Positions 32,824-45,567 of a stretch of 64,000 nt of DNA are shown here, piece after piece. Location: positions 115,871,413-115,935,412 of the forward strand of contig CM077593.1 of assembly GCA_039654915.1 (NCBI GenBank), read 5' to 3'. The DNA comes from Aquilaria yunnanensis. Its lineage: Eukaryota > Streptophyta > Magnoliopsida > Malvales > Thymelaeaceae. A program made the translations under genes and the position numbers. The stretch's first letter is position 1; every line of letters starts with the position of its first letter. The notes below the pieces were generated by a model. It had not been told where the DNA came from, searched no databases, and worked only from the letters and a program-made list of their open reading frames with translations.

Positions 32824-34609
32824 TCTTGGGTTTGTTAGGTCAAATCCAAGAAGCTTATAAGAATTTTGGTTTGTTTAAGATTTAGTTTTAGTTTTTTTAA
32901 TATTTAGGATCTAGTTTTCCTATTTGGATGTGGTTTGGGTTTATGTGACTCATAAAAAAACTCGTCAGCTTAGAGTTTTAAGTATGAAAGGAAAGCAAAT
33001 ATGGTGAAAAGGAAAAATATTAGGTTTTTCAAGAGAAAGTAAAGTCTGAAAGTGATAAGGAGAACATGAAGCCTTTTGTAATTATGTAAAGGCAAGATAT
33101 TGAAATTGTCAGCAATGTATAAGGGACCTATAGATGAATGTGAACATTAAAGGTATACTTCTACTATAATATCTATATTTTAATTTATCTAAGTAAATTC
33201 CTTTCATTCGTGGATGTAGATTGTTGGGTTTATTGGCTTAAATCCAAGAAACTTCAAAATTTTAGTTTGTTTAGGATTTAGTGTTAGTTTTTCTGTTTGT
33301 TTATAATTTAGTTTTCCTATTTTGATATAGTTTGGGTTTATGTGTAGGCTATAAAAAAGCTTGTTGTATTAGGGTTTTGAGTAAGAGAGGAAAACTAATG
33401 TGTTAAAAATATAAGATGTGAGAATTTTCAAAAAAGATCGAGGTCCAAAAGAGGATAGAAATATGGCAAAAAACCTTTTGTGATTCCTTATTTTGTAATT
33501 ATGTGAGAATAAGATATTAGAGTTGTTAGTAAAGTGTATGAGATTCATAAACCAGCGTGAATACTAAGAACATACCTATATTGTAATATCTATATTTTAT
33601 TTGAGTGGATTTTTCTCATTAATAAATGTAGACTAGTTACAAACCGAACTACATTAAATATGTGTCCCTGATTGATGATGTTTGTTATTCCGCTACGCAT
33701 GATGGGCGATTGTGAATTTTTTTCCCAACAAGTGGTATAAGAGCTTATGATTTGGTCTTAGCATGGTAGAGTTTACGGTTTGGTTTTGGCATAGTGGAGC
33801 TTGTACTATATACCTTGGTATGGTGGGGTTTATGTTCATGTGCGTTGATGCTTGTGATGTTGATGTTCGTGATGTTCATGGTCACTTCTGTTTGTGTCCT
33901 GGTGGTGTTTGTTGTTTGTTGTTTGTCGTCATGGTCATTTTTTCATGGTTAGCATTAAATGTGCTTATGTTTGGGAGGATTTAAACCAAGGTGGAGATTA
34001 TTGGGTTTGTTGGCTCAAATCCAAGAAGCTTAAAAATTTTAGTTTGTTTGGGATTTTGTGTTAGCTTTTCTATTTTTTTAGAATTTAGTTTTCCTATTTT
34101 GATGTAGTTTAAGTTTATATGTGGCCTATAAAAAGACTTGTTGTGTTAGAGGTTTGAGCATGAGAAAAAAACCAATGTGTTGAACATTTAAGATGTAAGG
34201 AGTTTTAAAATAGAAAGATATCCAAAAGAGAATAGGAGTAGGAGGGGAAGCCTTTTGTAATTCCCATATTTTGCAATTGTACAAAGATAAGATATTGAGG
34301 CTGCTAATAGTGTGTAAGGGATCTTTAGGCAAGCATGAGCACTAAGGTTATACCTCTATTAAAATCTCTATATTTTATTTGAGTAGATTTCTCTCATTCG
34401 TGGATGTAAGTTAGTTAAGAGTCGAACCAAGTTAAATTTGTGTGTGCCTAATTGATGATGTTTGCTTTCTGCTACTAATGATGGGTATTTGGGGAATTTT
34501 TTCAAATATAGATTAGCTAAGAACTGAACCAGTTAAACTTGTGTGAACTTGTCTGGTCTTGCTTTTGTTCAACTGTATGTGATGGATGATTGATAGATTT
34601 TTCCTCACA
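32824..34609 (+). mobile_element. Older copia-type LTR (outer), split by a nested TRIM
   Basis: The left part, 32824-33221 (starts TCTTGGGTTTGTTAGG), and the right part, 34514-34609 (ends TTTTTCCTCACA), together make one LTR of about 494 bp related to the two LTRs inside it. The left part ends exactly at the target duplication TAGAT and the right part resumes exactly after its second copy, so they were one sequence before insertion. The purine-rich sequence before 32824 suggests it may be the 3' LTR of a decayed relative. Confidence 0.65.
33222..34508 (+). mobile_element. TRIM-like copia retrotransposon, 1.29 kb, complete
   Basis: 5' LTR 33222-33730 (509 bp) begins TGTTGGG and ends CCCAACA. 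The primer-binding site at 33733-33744 (TGGTATAAGAGC) differs in one base from the TGGTATCAGAGC initiator-Met site usual in plant copia elements. A 268-bp non-coding interior ends in a polypurine tract (AAGGTGGAGAT, about 33988-33998). 3' LTR 33999-34508 (510 bp) begins TATTGGG and ends AAATA. It is flanked by a perfect 5-bp target duplication TAGAT (33217-33221 and 34509-34513). There is no gag or pol, so mobility would need proteins from a related element. The two LTRs are visibly diverged, so the insertion is not recent. Confidence 0.85.
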
Positions 34610-36906
34610 AAATGAATGCAACTATGTGTGTGTATGTGTGTGTGTGTACATGTTGCAGCCAAAGAATGAGTGCATACCTTTTGATTAGACTAGAATATGC
34701 CCACGCTCCGCTGCAGGTATTTTAGTAACTAATGTTTTATTGTTTTATATATCATAAATTTGTCTTGCGGGTACATAAATATTGATAGTTAGATTGGTGA
34801 AATGATCTGAACATGAGAAAGTACTTTTAGCATACATGTATTGTCATTTCATTCTTTGATGCTATATTGTTGTCTTTATTATACGGAGTAATGATGATAT
34901 AGTAAGAAGAGTATGTGTATAAGTACGTTGGCTAAACTTGTTTTTACCTTTATTAACATCCTGATCAACCATTTGGTGGATCTTTGAATGTCCTAGTGAT
35001 TGGAAAATAATGGAAATGAGTGTAAAGGTAAAATAGCGAAATTTATTTACAAGATTGTATTTTTAGACAACTGGTAAATGAAGTTTGACATGAAAGCATA
35101 TAGATTGAAAATTCTTCTTCAATTTCTAAGGTGACTTAAAAAATGTCTTTGGTCACATAAAAAATTAGTACAGTTGTTATATCACACAGTTGGTTCAAGT
35201 TATGGACACTAGAATCTTATTAGGCTTAAAAAGTTTCCATTTTTGTTTTTCTCTCTAGTTAGTTATTGATGAAAAAAGCTAAAAAAGTGACCAAAATGCA
35301 ACAAATAAACGGTTAGTGACCATAGCCAATAAATAACATGAAATAAAGGACCATTAAAATGGTTTTACGAAAAAAATAGATCTAATCGGCTTTCTTTTTT
35401 CTATAGAGCAATTGAATTTACACGTGAACATCCAATTTCTTCTTCCAACTGCAATAGCTTTCATGGATGCAGAAGTCGCCCCTCCTTCTGCTTCTTATCT
35501 TTTTCTTAATTTCAATTTTCTTTGCAGTCGATGTTGTCCTTATACATATCTTTTTCTTGCCTAGCCCAAATATTGAAGAATTTGCAAAAACCGATTTTTA
35601 AATTGGTGGGCATTAGGTTTATTTTGCCGTAACAAAGCTTTAATATGGCACTAACAATTTAGGCTCTTCAGGTGGATCAGATGGTCCTATATGGCTTCAA
35701 TGCGGCGACGATGACGGTGAGATTGAATTTGGTAACGTTGACTTTAGATTGGGATTTAGAGTCATTGTAGATGCTTGGGTGGGAAAGGTAGGAATTTTGA
35801 CAGAAATTGACTCACGGCTGGTTAGCAAATGTTGTTGTCTTCAGGTCATAGGTGAATTAACAAAGAATGGCAAAGATTTGGGTCAGGGTCATGGAGAATG
35901 ATGAAGGCTGGATTGGAGGAGGAAAAGATGATAGGAAAAGGGTGGTAAGGACGGAGGAGGTGGACTGATAGTGGAAATAAGAGTTGTTTACTGGTTAAAT
36001 TGATTGAAATCCAGGGGGAAAGATTTGTCAAAACCAAGGGCGGAGATGGGTGACAATTATTATTTTGCAATAAACATTGCCATATCAGAGAATGAATCAT
36101 GCAACTTTTCCATCCTTACATTCCATGTCTCTATGACCTCTTTACTATATAGCCAAATGTCTACCAGATGTCTTGCTCTCAATAAAAAGGGAATACTTTT
36201 CAGCCTCTTGAAACGATGTGTGCCAGCCAAAACCAAAATAATCACCTTATCGCTCCAAAATGGTGTTGTTTAATTAGGACAGGTGTCGCTATCTCATCTT
36301 CCCTATGACCTTTACAATATATATGTATATATATATATTTTTTCTCGAAGCTACCTTAGGATTGGTTTCTGGCTCATTTGTTAGGATTACTTGCAATATC
36401 TAAAGATTTGTAAATGAAAGCTAGTAAGTCATTCTATTTTTTCAGGGCACAAATTCAAAATTACAATTAATCCATGCAAATCAAAACATTAGCCACATGA
36501 TATTAGGAAAAATAATAATATATCAAATGATGCTTTAAAGTATATGAAATGTGACATATCTAGTAAAATGACAGATAAGAGTTTGATATGCTATAAGTAC
36601 ATGTTTCATTGTAATTTGTGCTATGATGGGAATAACTTTTTTAAAACATGTTCCATTGTAAAAAGGTAATAAAAAATTAAAAGAACTAATCATGATTGAC
36701 ATCCTCATTTCAAGTCAATAAAAGGATATATTGTACGCCTCATACAACATTTAATTTTAATTCATACTACACTTAATAGTATTTCATGAGCATCTTATTA
36801 CACTATATGTAAGAGTACATAATCCAAGAAGCATTTAAAAGATAATGATTCACCTTCACCTACTTTCGAATTAGAATTATAGTAGATTAAGAGAAATACA
36901 CACACA

Positions 36907-36907
<1 letters not shown>
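34610..36907. other. Intergenic DNA, no gene seen
   Basis: Contains a GT microsatellite near 34625-34649 and an AT dinucleotide run near 36320-36340. A less AT-rich stretch at 35650-36010 holds only chance frames. Confidence 0.4.

Positions 36908-36950
<43 letters not shown>
36908..36950. repeat. ATT microsatellite
   Basis: About 14 uninterrupted ATT trinucleotides followed by AATAATAAA. Confidence 0.95.
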
Positions 36951-36952
<2 letters not shown>

Positions 36953-37088
36953 AATAAAGCGTGTGTACTAATTATCAAGATGATAGAGAAGTACTCTCAA
37001 TTATTTTTTGCAAAAGCATGTATTTTTTTTATAATTTTTATTTTTTGTATTAAAAATGTGAAATATACTAGAAAATTAGTGATTTTCA

Positions 37089-40000
37089 TTTTTTTTAAAT
37101 AAGACCTTAATAGCATTAATGAAGATTAGAAAAAAATAGTAGACAACCAATCCGGCAAAGGATTGACAAAATAAACTCGTCATGTAAGCATGCATGACAC
37201 TCTAGTTAGTTAGTGAACAACCATGTTACCACCCTTATTCCTATGTGCAAAAACAATTGAAGTAAAAAGCTAAACTAAAGAGAGAATATCCTCTAAAATA
37301 ACCCTAAAGAGAAATGTAAAAACTGACCAACCTGGACAAATGGCAAAACCAAAATCTAAGTGTCCGACTCCAAAATAATCAATCTCTAGGCTATAGCCAT
37401 GCCGCCTCGCCTTGAGTAGTGTGTGATAAATAGCAAATGCTTCAACCTACAGTACACAATCATAGAAACACATCTCCTGAGACATAAGCAGTAAAGCCTT
37501 GTCGGCATAATCCCGAGCCACAACCCCGATACCTTGTAAAAGCATGTGTCCTAAAGACGGCAGTATCCACATTTAGTTTTACAGCACTAGGACTTAAAAC
37601 CACCTAACCACAATGATGAACTACTGACATTTTACTTCTTGATAATGGATTCACCACTTCTAAAGTCAGCTGGTCCAAGGAATTTCTTGCCTACATCACT
37701 AAAGTTATGGGCCGAGTAAAGAAAGAATTAAAGAAACCGCAAGCTTCCACCAAGTAATAACCATAAGTTGACCCCTCTTAATATTTTAGTTAGAAATAGT
37801 CCCGGAGTTGAGTATTAGATGGGAAAGTAAATCCAAGAACATGCCAAACTTGGTGAGCTAGAAGGCAATGGAAAATATGTGACACAAAGACTCAGCCCCG
37901 CTACCACATACCACACAAGCACTAGGGACATCTATACCTCAGTACAACAAATTTTCTCAAGAAGGAAGGGCATTTGCTAAAACATGCTATAAGAAATTCA
38001 AAAGCTTAAGGGGTAAAGATAAATTCCACATCCAAGACCAAAATTTCTAATCTTTTATAGCAACATCCAAATAAAGGCCTTTAAGAACCAGAGCTAGATG
38101 GTAGGCAGACTTCATAGAAAACTCGCCATTATCAGACATACCCAAATAAACTTGCCTAGTCATGAAACTTAACCTAAAAGAATTTGGGTAACGTGAAAAA
38201 CATCTTGAGGATGAAAGATAGCATGAAGGTCTACCTCTCATCATACCCAGTGGTCTGCATCAATAAAATCATTAACACTAAGCTGCTCATGAGATAGAAT
38301 AACAGTTGTAGTCAACTAAAGTGAAAGGGCCAAAAAAAGCCAATTATCATACCACACAGAGATGTTTCGACCATCCCCAACCCTTCACACTTCACCGATA
38401 GCCAAAATCACCTGATCCCCTATCAAGTTCCTCAATGAGTAAGAAGGTGCATGCCTCAACTCTACGTGCAAGAAATTAGTCATATAATAATACTTAGTAC
38501 ATAAAAACCGAGCTACTAAATAATGAGGATATTGCATCAGATGCCACCCCTGTTTAGCCAATACAGCTAGATTGAACACATCAAGATCACGAAAGCCCTG
38601 GCCACCATATCGTTTAGCCATGTTCATCTTACTCCATTCACACCAATGAATCTTTAGGCCACCAATTTAAGACCCCTAGAAAAATCAAGCCATTAAGCAA
38701 TTAATCTCATCATAAACACCTTTAGGAACAATCAAGCAAGTTATATAATAAGTTGGAAGAGCCTGCATGGCAGATTTTAGGAGAACCTCCCAACTTGCTT
38801 AAAAGAACAGCTTTAACTTCCAACCTTTAAGCTTACTTTTCACCCAATTGAGTAAAAAATCAAAAAGGGGCACTCACTGCCTACCCAACACAATAAGAAA
38901 TCCCAAATACCAATTATCAAGTAAATCATTATGAACCTAAAAATAAAATCCGTAACTGGTCTCGACGATCTTCCCTAACATAAGAGCTGAAAAACAAAGA
39001 ATATTTCTAATAGTTGATATGTTGGCCCAAAGCATTCTCATCCTCCTATCTTACTTGTGCAAATAAATGGTGAGAAATTGATAGAGACCTTGCATAAACC
39101 AAAACACCAGACAAATAATCACCACTTTCTGCTTGACGAAGCAAAGCTATAAAACCTTCCACACAGATAAGGAAAAGGTAAAGAGATAATGGATCACATA
39201 GCCTAATCCCCCTAGATGGTATAATAATTGGCGTAGGATCACCATTTAACAAAAGCGCATAGGAAATTGTCTGAACACATTACATCATCAAATAAATCCA
39301 CTGTTTAGAAAAAATCCTAATGATTTAAGCATACCCTTCAAAAAGTCACACTCAACTTGATCATAAGCTTTGGCAACATCTAACTTCAGAGCTAACTAAC
39401 CACAGTCAAAAGAATTATTTTTCCTCATGAAGTCACACAGCTCAAAGGCAATGAGAGCATTATTTTGAATCATCCTATCGGGAATAGACGCACTTTGACT
39501 TTCTAAGATAATTGTTGGAAAAATGGCTCTCAGTCGACTAGCCAACAGCTTAGATATAAGCTTATAAATAACATTATATAAACTAATTGGGTGAAAGTCT
39601 CCAATAGTCTCAAGTTGACACTTCTTTGGAATTAAAACAATATAAGTGAAATTTAAATCAGAAGGAATAACACATTGATCAATAGTTTGAATAACAAACT
39701 TGGTCACCTTATCCTCAACTAAATCCTAATACTTTTGATAAAAAAAAGGCGAGAACACATTAGGTCCCGACGCTTTTGTTAGGTCTATTTGAAACAACGC
39801 AGTCTTCACCTTTTCAGGAACAATCGGACGCAATAGCTCACAGTTCATTTCTACTATAACTTTAAGTTAAACCACCACTAAAACCTCCAGAAGCCTCAGG
39901 CACGTAGTAAAGATTTGATGAAAATAAAAAGGCATAAAATCTCAAATATTTGCGGGTTGTTCCATAAACCGGTCATTTATGCGAAGACGGTGAATAAACT

Positions 40001-42340
40001 TTTGTTGATTTTAGGATGAAGTCACCTGATGAAAGAATTTCATGTTCTGATCCCTTTCTTTAAGCTGTACGACCTTAGCTCACTGACTTCACTTTGTCTC
40101 ATTATTAGACAATAAATTTTGAAGCTTTGCTTGCACCTATTTTTGCACTCATCCTCAAAAATGGTAAAACCCGGTTAAAAAGACTGATGAACACACAACT
40201 CTAACTCATATATGCGGCACTAAACATTGCCAAACTCTATGTTACTCTATTCCTGAAGCTTCTAACGAGAAGATTAAAGTTTCTAAAAAATATTATCCTA
40301 ATTCCCTAGCTTCGATGAAAGATGCTAAACCTAAAAAACTCACTGTTTACATGAATCCTCAGAAGCCCATAATGGCTCAAAACGCCATATATTTTCCAGA
40401 CCAAATTAATGGGGGGAATAAGACAAAGATACCAACAAAGCCACATGATCAGCTTTCATGAATAACTTTGTTTCTAAAGAAGTATTAGGGAATAAAGATT
40501 GCCACCCTTGATTAGCAACTCCCCTATTGAGGCATGCCATTGCACGAGTCCCTCGTCTACAAGTCTTACTCCAAGTAAACTTCACCTCTTGATAGCCAAT
40601 GTCTTCTAAACAAGCATACTCAAGGCCTTGCTTAATCTGCATCATTTGGGATATAGAGTAATCATTACCCCTCATTTTCATGAGCCCACACAATCTCATT
40701 AAAATCACTAGCGATTAACCACAGCTCGTCACGTCAAAAATATGTTACTTGTCTATGCAAGGCCTAAGTAAGATGGTGATTTTTAACCTCTGGCTACCTA
40801 TATATACTTGTGAACCTCTAAGAAACACTAGACAATGTCACCTCAGTGTCAATATGAGAAAAAGAAGATGAGAAAATCTAAACCTCAAAATCCTGGTTTT
40901 AAAGCAAGGCCAAACCTCCACTCCGACCCTTCAAATCCACTACAAAACAATGACCAAAACATAAATGAACTCGATCCATATCCATTTCCTTAGCTTTCCT
41001 CTAGGTTTTAGAGAGAAAAAGCAAGGAATGGCAACACCTTTGAACCATACGTTGGAGGCATGTAACTTTTGAGGACGCCCCCAACCTTTGAAAGTTTGAG
41101 CTAAGAATGCTCATTGTGCCTGGCAGGATTGGGCATTCCTCAACCTTGCTGTTTATTTTAAGTTAGGGCTTACAATCTCCATATCCTCCCTATCACGAGA
41201 ATACTTTACCCCTGATACTACAATAGACAAATCCACCCCCTTTTAGTCATTATCGAGCGAGCCATGCACTTGAAAGCTCGTAAGCTGTGGGGGTTGTACA
41301 ATCATAGACTTCTACTCACCTAATACTCCAACAGCTTGAAAATCCGACTAGCCCTACCTTCATTAATCAAAAACTCTATAATAGTTATTGAATGTCTCGT
41401 AACCATCTCATACTAGTCTGATTCTTCATTAGTCTCCCCATCATCCGTATTTGAAAGCTTTGTAATAGTAGCAAAAGGTCCTGTTACACCAACTAAATCC
41501 ACTCCACACGTGAAACCCGAAAAATCCTTTACTAGCTTGGCCGCAACCACCAAAAGACTGGACGGATCAACAGGGAAAACAGGAGCAGGCCTATTCAATA
41601 CCCTCTATTGTAGTTTCTTATACACACCCAAAGAGCCAGTGTAAAAAGGTACTAAGTTTCTCCACTTGTCCCCACCCATCTAAGCATAAACGTCATCATT
41701 GGCCTTGGCTGACTGAGATGTCGGTATCGCTTGTAAACATTCCAAAACACCTGAATCAGAATGCTCCCCAAACATCTTTTGATCTCGATGCTTCCCCTTT
41801 TGTGAGTTGTATTCAAGGGCTAAATTGACCAGACTCAGAAGATGGAGAATGACAAAACTTGTCAACATATAGAAGACTCTCACACATGAATAAAAAATCC
41901 TGCAAACATTTATACTAAACTAGAATAACCAGCTTGCCCACTCATGCTGCTACCGTAATCACCTTTTTCAACAGATTAAAAACATCCAGTAAAACTAGAG
42001 CACGTATAGAGGGCACTTTAAGCTCCAATCGCTTAACTGTACCCAACGATGTCGTCGGGCAATGCCCCACCAAAGCAACCATTCAGTCAAAGGGTATATC
42101 AAGAAGGTGAACCTAGCAATGCACCTCATTAAACCAAATCTCAAAAAATCGGCCACCAACATAAACTTTCGAAAAGATAATGATTCTTTGATCAAAAGTC
42201 CACAACCAGGATGAACAGACCCAATCCCTCTAGGTCTTCTACTCGAATTGTATAAGAAAGACATTTTTCGATTGCATCTTTAACCTGGAAAACTCAACAG
42301 CACCATGTAACCTCCAAACCCTCTACATAGTTTAAGCAAA
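37089..42340 (-). mobile_element. Decayed L1-like LINE, minus strand, near full length
   Basis: Reading on the minus strand from about 42300: an ORF1 remnant (42264-41995, then about 41870 with a zinc-knuckle-like CESLLYVDKFC); an endonuclease remnant (about 40900-40406, reading YQEVKFTWSKT and RGTRAMACLNRGV); the RT N-terminus (39707-39396, reading YIVLIPKK, DFHPISLYNVIYKLISKLLA, and RMIQNNALIAFELCDFM); motif A near 39380 (LKLDVAKAYDQVECDF); the later RT (39252-39046, reading GIRLCDPLSLYLFLICVEGF); the C-terminal region (38627-38385, reading KRYGGQGFRDLDVFNLAVLA); RNase H near 37620-37380 (LNVDTAV, IGVVARDYADKALLL, VEAFAIYHTLLKA). A T run on the plus strand at 37089-37096 marks the poly-A end. 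The catalytic FADD reads FAQV and many stops are present, so it is dead. The 5' boundary is approximate. Confidence 0.75.
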
Positions 42341-42420
42341 TACATCAACAAGAATGAAGCGATGAACTATGAATTTTGCAAGAAGTAAGTAAGAATGTGA
42401 TCCTAACATAAATTGACTTA

Positions 42421-42600
42421 AGAAATTGGTATATGAGTATAAAAAAAATAATTTATTTATTTGTTCATAAGATTTAAATTCAATGCCTTACTTAAGAAAT
42501 TGGTAGATGAGTATAAAAAAAAGATAATTTATTTATTTGTTCATAAGACTCAAATTCAATGCCTTACTTGAGAAATTGGTATATAAGTATAAAAAAAAAA
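42421..42600 (+). repeat. ~75-bp tandem repeat at the start of repeat copy 2
   Basis: AGAAATTGGTA(T/G)AT recurs at 42421, 42495 and 42571, spacing 74 and 76, each followed by AGTATAAAAAAAA and TTTATTTGTTCATAAGA. Copy 1 at 27225-27310 has only about one unit, so this array expanded or contracted between the copies. Confidence 0.8.
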
Positions 42601-44700
42601 CATTAAAGAGTTCTTTTCCATTAAGCCTTACAATTACTTGGTACAAATCAATACTACTCAAAGATGCAAAAGGTATATGTTTTCTTGAAATCTCAAATTG
42701 ACTAGCAATTTATTGTGAATATGCCAATCAGCCAATCAAAAAGTTTTTCATCCCCATCACACATGGAGCTGTCAAAATTATACACTAATTAAACAAACGA
42801 ATTGTCTTTTTAAATTCAAAAACTTGGAAATGAAGAGTATAGAATATTAAAGGAAGGGTAAATTTTAGCCCTAACCTCTACTCAATTACTATCCAAAAAG
42901 AAAAAAAAAACAAAAATATTTTTCTTAATTTTGTTCTCCTCATTATGTTAGCTTATAGAGTTGGAAAAATTAAAATTTTTATTACACTATTTTTTTAAAA
43001 ATTAATAATTAAAGCATCTGTTTATAGACTTGGAAAAGTTAAAATTTTTATTACACTATTTTTAAAAAAATAATAATTAAATCTTCTGATGGCCTATTGG
43101 CACAATTTTGAAAGTTTGAAAGGTAGGTGGGCATAAAAAGTTGATGGGTTGATGTGCTTTTTTGTAAATAGTAATGCCCTAATGTCACTTGTATATGTAA
43201 TTAGTTACTACATGGTTATGTACATTGATATCAACACAAATTATTAGTTACTACATGGAGTTGTCAAAATTGTACACTAGTTAGACCATTGGATAGCTTA
43301 AGTAGAAATTTTACGACATTATAGACAAAGGAATTATTTTTGCAAATTCAAAAGCATGAAAATGGATTGGAAAGTACGGAATATTTTTTTTAAAAATATT
43401 ATTTTCAGCCTTAGTAGCTATTCAATTGCTACCCAAAAAGAAAAAAAATTACTTGTATTAATTTTGTTCTTTTTATTATGTGAATTTATAGAGTTGGAAA
43501 AATTAAAATTTTATTATATTATTTAAAAAAATAATTAAAGCATCTAATTGCCTATTGGCACAATTTTGAAAGCTTGAAAGGTAGGTGGGGATAAAAAAGT
43601 TGATGGGTTAATGTGCTTATTTATAAATGTTTGGTGCCCTAATGTCATTTGTATATGTAAATAGTTACGGTTACGTACGTTGGTATCAACACAAACTATT
43701 ATTTATATTATGCATAAGGATAAAATATTCTCGGACTACACGCTACACTCATACTTTTGTTATATTTATGAAATTGACATCGCACCTTGAGCAACACATT
43801 TGTCTAAAGGGAACACCACTTCATAGAACAACACAGTTGTCTGAAAGAAATAACATTTCTTAATAAATCAAACAATAGTATTTCTGAAATTGCCATCGTG
43901 CCTTCAACAATACATTTATCTAGAGGAACAGCACTTCACAGAACAATATATTTATCTGAAAGGAACAATATTTCTTAATAAATCAAACAATTATTAATGA
44001 ACAATATTTCTTTTGAAACTAACAATATTTTACATAACACTACATTTGCAATGATCAAATAACACTTCTTACTAAATAGAACAATATTATTTACGAACAA
44101 CATATCTTATCAAATGAACACTATACTACAGAACAATACATTTGTCTGAATCGAACAATATTATTTATGAACAATATTTACATTATTTACATACAACCCA
44201 CTTTCACATTATTTATAAAAAAGACATGTGCTCGAATAACACATCCTACGAAAATGAACAGTACTTCTTATTGAACATAACAACATATTACAACACTTTT
44301 TACTGTTCGTAAATAATGTTTAATTCAATAAGAAGTGTTGTTCTATTCATACAAATGTGATGTTCTCTAATATGTTATTCATTTAGTAAGATGTATTATT
44401 CTATAATATGTTATAGATAATTTGATAATAATAGCACATTTACAGTTTGAAAACATTAAGGTACAAATTAGTTTTCAGCTTAGTATAATGTGGCATTTTT
44501 TTTACAGGAATGTGTTGTTGAACGTAGTGATATTCATTTTGTAAGATAAGCTATTTAAGATGTGGTGACCATCTTATTTGAGTGGTGATCGTTTTTCTAT
44601 TTGTGTTGTTCATGTTACTTTGGTAGTTTTATAAATACTGTGAAAATATGGGTGTGGCATATAAATTGAGTTCACCGTATAGTTGCTAATCATATCTCAG
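42450..44700 (+). repeat. Unclassified 2.2-kb repeat, copy 2
   Basis: Direct-orientation partner of 27225-29420, with the same internal ~500-bp duplication and the same ACAAYA-rich degenerate array. It ends at TAATCATATCT like copy 1, and the flanking sequences diverge right after. Its left side nearly abuts the minus-strand LINE and its right side abuts a CACTA-like terminus at 44701. Confidence 0.75.
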
Positions 44701-44810
44701 CACTCTAAGAAAAATGTCATATAGCAATTCCTACTTTTAGAGACATATCAAGAAAGTGTCAATAGAAGATGCCTATACTGACACATTTTTCAGTTTTTCA
44801 GTGGCACTAG
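44701..44810 (+). mobile_element. CACTA-like transposon terminus (fragment)
   Basis: CACTCTAAGAAAAATGTC at 44701 resembles the CACTACAAGAAAA ends of plant CACTA elements. It is followed by GACATATCA-, AGTGTCAATAGA- and GACACATTTTTCAG-like subterminal repeats. No opposite terminus was found, so it is probably a truncated end. Confidence 0.4.
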
Positions 44811-45567
44811 CAACGCTTGCTGTAGTCTGTTGTCACAGGTCAAAACTTTAGTCCAATTCGTTAGCATATGCAATATTTGTACGGCGGATTCTAAGGACTT
44901 CGATGCAACTTTTAATATGTTTAGGGTTAAATAAAATAAAATAAAAGATGGAGGATCTTTTATGGGTTTAGCAAAACTGGATAAGCAGTAGTTAAATGAA
45001 AAGGAATGCACGACCATCGACATTGCTCGATGGGTTAGGGTTGAAACAACTGAGAGAGCATCGAATATGACGGAGAGAGGAAAGGAAATTGATGCCGCTG
45101 GTCAATTTTACGCCGGAGATGGCCTCATTGGCATGGGAGTTGGGTCTGAAGAAGGGTTAAGAGAGAGAGATAGAGAGAAAGAGAGAGAGTGATTGACTGT
45201 GATCGAGAGAAAGAAAAGGGAGCTGGGTGCGAGGAAGGAGGCCACTGGCGGAAGTTCAAGTTGTGATTAGTAGCCCACCACAATGATGTGGTGGAGATGG
45301 TGGTTGGGTTTAATTCCGTGAATGTTATAGGAAAAGGAGAAGGTAATGATACTTCTTTTCCTTATTTAGTTTTTTTGGGTCTATAGAGAGAGGGAAAAGG
45401 GGCAAAAGAGCCTATTCTGATTCCCTTCTTCATTTCTTTGATTTCAGCTTGACTTTCACCTTCAAATTGATAACTCATGCTATTCAAAGATTGCCCAGCC
45501 AAACCATTTGTAATTTTGCTCTCTTTCTAATTTTGGGTTTAGAAACATCGAGCTTTTGCCGCCATTG
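44811..45567 (+). other. Upstream region and leader of the GON-4-like gene
   Basis: Holds GA-rich stretches (about 45160-45200 and 45383-45405). No TATA box was identified with confidence. The leader near 45421-45500 is pyrimidine-rich. Confidence 0.4.

Noticed and set aside
33763..33984. 73-codon frame in the TRIM interior
   Set aside because: It lies in the non-coding interior between PBS and polypurine tract and resembles no gag or pol.
36004..36273. Overlapping 60-90-codon frames on both strands
   Set aside because: They are shadows of each other in non-repetitive intergenic DNA and resemble no known protein.
45556..45567. Upstream start for the GON-4-like protein at 45556
   Set aside because: That codon is TTG; the first ATG in frame is at 45568.
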